This document shows positions 6,911 through 7,701 of a stretch of 7,701 bases of DNA, piece by piece. The stretch spans positions 1-7,701 of the forward strand of contig SOIK01000219.1 in assembly GCA_004377245.1 (NCBI GenBank), read 5' to 3'. Source of the stretch: Sulfurovum sp. Its GTDB lineage: Bacteria; Campylobacterota; Campylobacteria; Campylobacterales; Sulfurovaceae. Position numbers and translations under genes: made by a program. Position 1 is the stretch's first letter; every line of letters begins with the position of its first letter. Under the pieces are notes generated by a model that did no database searches, had not been told where the DNA came from, and saw only the letters and a program-made list of their open reading frames with translations.

Positions 6911-7354
6911 AACTGTTCTCTTTGCCGTTTTTATAAACATGATAAAAAGTCCCAATCCCAATACCATCAACAAAGTATTTCCCAAAAGATCATGCGACCA
7001 ATAAAAGTTCCCTCTGACTCCCTCACCTTCCACAAAATACACCACCAATAAAATACGTATAACATTCCCTACAGAAAACAATAGATAGCCTATCAACATC
7101 CATACTATCTTATGTACTATACCTGAGGGATAGGCAAGGATAGAAGCGAACAAAAAGAGTATGGGTATCATCCCATTACACGCTTGGTTGATGATGATCT
7201 TATAGTGCAGGTTTATCATGATGTCTATACCAACTAGTTGATCGGGTGCTAAGAACATATCTAGAAAGAAAAGTGTGAGTTTTGTTTGTCCATCGTTTAG
7301 AAATGTAGAAACTACAGAGGTATCGGCATAAAAAAAGGTAAAGAGTATCGCCAA
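6908..7354 (-). CDS. Exosortase/archaeosortase-family membrane protein, small form with disrupted start
   Basis: Exosortases are inner-membrane cysteine transpeptidases that cut proteins with a PEP-CTERM-like C-terminal anchor as they leave the membrane. Read from a TTG at 7354 this is a 148-residue polytopic protein. All three family catalytic residues are visible: Cys59 in QACNGM, Arg100 in NVIRIL and His121 in WSHD, each at a membrane-helix boundary. Helices are likely at about 1-10 (truncated), 61-76, 83-108 and 122-141. EpsH-type members are near 290 residues, so this belongs with the short, single-domain forms. The start is odd. The same frame continues upstream as FIALYFLFL, completing the first helix, to a TGA at 7379-7381 and then ATG-AAA at 7382-7387. 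The original product was probably MK-x-FIALYFLFL..., with codon 3 now a stop. The TTG has no Shine-Dalgarno, so the gene may be a pseudogene or be poorly expressed. Confidence 0.78.
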   Translation of the reverse strand: MAILFTFFYADTSVVSTFLNDGQTKLTLFFLDMFLAPDQLVGIDIMINLHYKIIINQACNGMIPILFLFASILAYPSGIVHKIVWMLIGYLLFSVGNVIRILLVVYFVEGEGVRGNFYWSHDLLGNTLLMVLGLGLFIMFIKTAKRTV

Positions 7355-7442
7355 AAAAAGGAAATAGAGGGCTATAAATCATTTCATGTGCTACTATAGC
7401 AAGATGCAGCTTAACCTACTTCCACAAACGAAAGCTAAAAAA

Positions 7443-7465
7443 GTTATAATACATACAATTATAAC
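7443..7465. repeat. Perfect inverted repeat carrying two face-to-face TATAAT boxes
   Basis: GTTATAAT (7443-7450) and ATTATAAC (7458-7465) are exact reverse complements separated by ACATACA. Each arm contains TATAAT, one per strand and pointing at the other, so a promoter for gspF and one for the exosortase gene could overlap and exclude each other. The same symmetry could be an operator for a dimeric regulator. Confidence 0.5.
7445..7450 (+). promoter_or_regulatory. -10 box of the probable gspF promoter
   Basis: This is a perfect TATAAT with transcription expected to start near 7457, leaving about 29 bases before the gspF ATG at 7486. The -35 region (about 7422-7427, CCACAA) is poor. No other plus-strand gene reads into gspF, since the exosortase gene lies in the opposite direction, so gspF needs its own promoter here. 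Confidence 0.5.
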
Positions 7466-7485
7466 AGCAAGGACACAAAAAAGGA

Positions 7486-7701
7486 ATGCTTTTCAAGTAC
7501 AAAGGTTTTGACAAAACAGGTAAAAGGGTCAAGGGAACTGTTACGGCAAGCAATGTGGAAGAAGCGGGGCAGAAGCTTCGTACTCAAAACATTTACTATG
7601 AGAGTCTTGCACTCACAAAAGAATTTTCACTTGAAGCCTTTTCTAAACGTCAAATGTCGGGAGAACTGCTTAGTACTTTTTCAAAAGAACTCTCCTCTTA
7701 T
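7486..7701 (+). CDS. gspF: Type II secretion platform protein GspF (N-terminus only, runs off the right edge)
   Basis: GspF is the polytopic inner-membrane protein at the core of the assembly platform and works with the GspE ATPase. I translated 72 residues from the ATG at 7486, and the frame is open to the window edge. The start MLFKYKGFDKTGKRVKGTV matches the conserved beginning of GspF/PilC proteins (an F-x-Y-x-G/A-x-D-x-x-G-x-x-x-x-G pattern). VEEAGQKLRTQNIYYESL then matches the segment where the family has A-x-x-x-L-R-x-x-G-x-x-x-x-x-L. Residues 60-72 (LLSTFSKELSSY) correspond to the start of the first cytoplasmic helical domain (usually L-x-x-F-x-R-Q-L). Shine-Dalgarno candidates are AAGGA at 7469-7473, 12 bases away, and AAGG at 7481-7484, which is almost touching the ATG. 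Type IV pilus PilC shares this region; the T2SS neighbours favour GspF. Confidence 0.88.
   Translation, partial: MLFKYKGFDKTGKRVKGTVTASNVEEAGQKLRTQNIYYESLALTKEFSLEAFSKRQMSGELLSTFSKELSSY

Noticed and set aside
7353..7359. Phase-variable homopolymer controlling the exosortase
   Set aside because: Seven bases is short for a phase-variable tract and the AT-rich region has many such runs. It is kept only as an alternative explanation for the disrupted start.
7200..7382. Minus-strand 60-residue frame starting at the ATG at 7382
   Set aside because: It overlaps the exosortase frame out of phase and its product shows no domain. It matters only as a possible frameshifted start for the exosortase, discussed in the findings.
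1..7701. CRISPR arrays, tRNA or rRNA genes, insertion sequences, attachment sites
   Set aside because: No regularly spaced repeats, tRNA-like cloverleaf, transposase or long terminal repeats were seen. Nearly all of the window is accounted for by T2SS genes and the exosortase.

Overview
The window is most of a type II secretion system (T2SS) locus from an AT-rich Gram-negative bacterium. A Campylobacterota host of the Sulfurimonas/Sulfurovum type is my best guess. That rests on base composition, poly-Lys/Ile/Phe-rich proteins, the short divergent forms of GspL, GspM and GspN, and prepilin leaders of the RPA-FTIIE kind. No rRNA or other taxonomic marker is present, so the lineage is inference.

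Layout. On the minus strand, read from about 5399 down to 1, six genes overlap end to start in the order gspK, gspL, gspM-like, gspN-like, gspC, gspD. Overlaps are 4 to 23 bases and the secretin gene runs off the left edge. A 62-base divergent intergenic region (5400-5461) separates this run from three plus-strand pseudopilin genes: the major pseudopilin gspG, a cysteine-containing GspH-like protein and a short GspI/J-like protein. Next comes a minus-strand exosortase-family membrane protease/transpeptidase (6908 to about 7354/7387), convergent with the pseudopilin genes. Finally the plus-strand gspF begins at 7486 and runs off the right edge.

How they work together. GspF (with an unseen GspE ATPase), GspL and GspM would form the inner-membrane assembly platform. 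GspG, the H- and I/J-like proteins and GspK would build the pseudopilus. GspC, and probably the GspN-like protein, would link the platform to the GspD outer-membrane secretin. GspE, the prepilin peptidase GspO and one of the usual minor pseudopilins are not in the window.

The most interesting element is the exosortase-family gene set inside the T2SS locus. All three catalytic residues are intact, but its natural-looking ATG start is followed two codons later by an in-frame TGA. The gap between it and gspF also holds a perfect 8-base inverted repeat whose two arms each contain a TATAAT box, facing each other. A coupling of membrane-anchor sorting to type II secretion is a plausible and testable hypothesis, but nothing in the sequence proves it.
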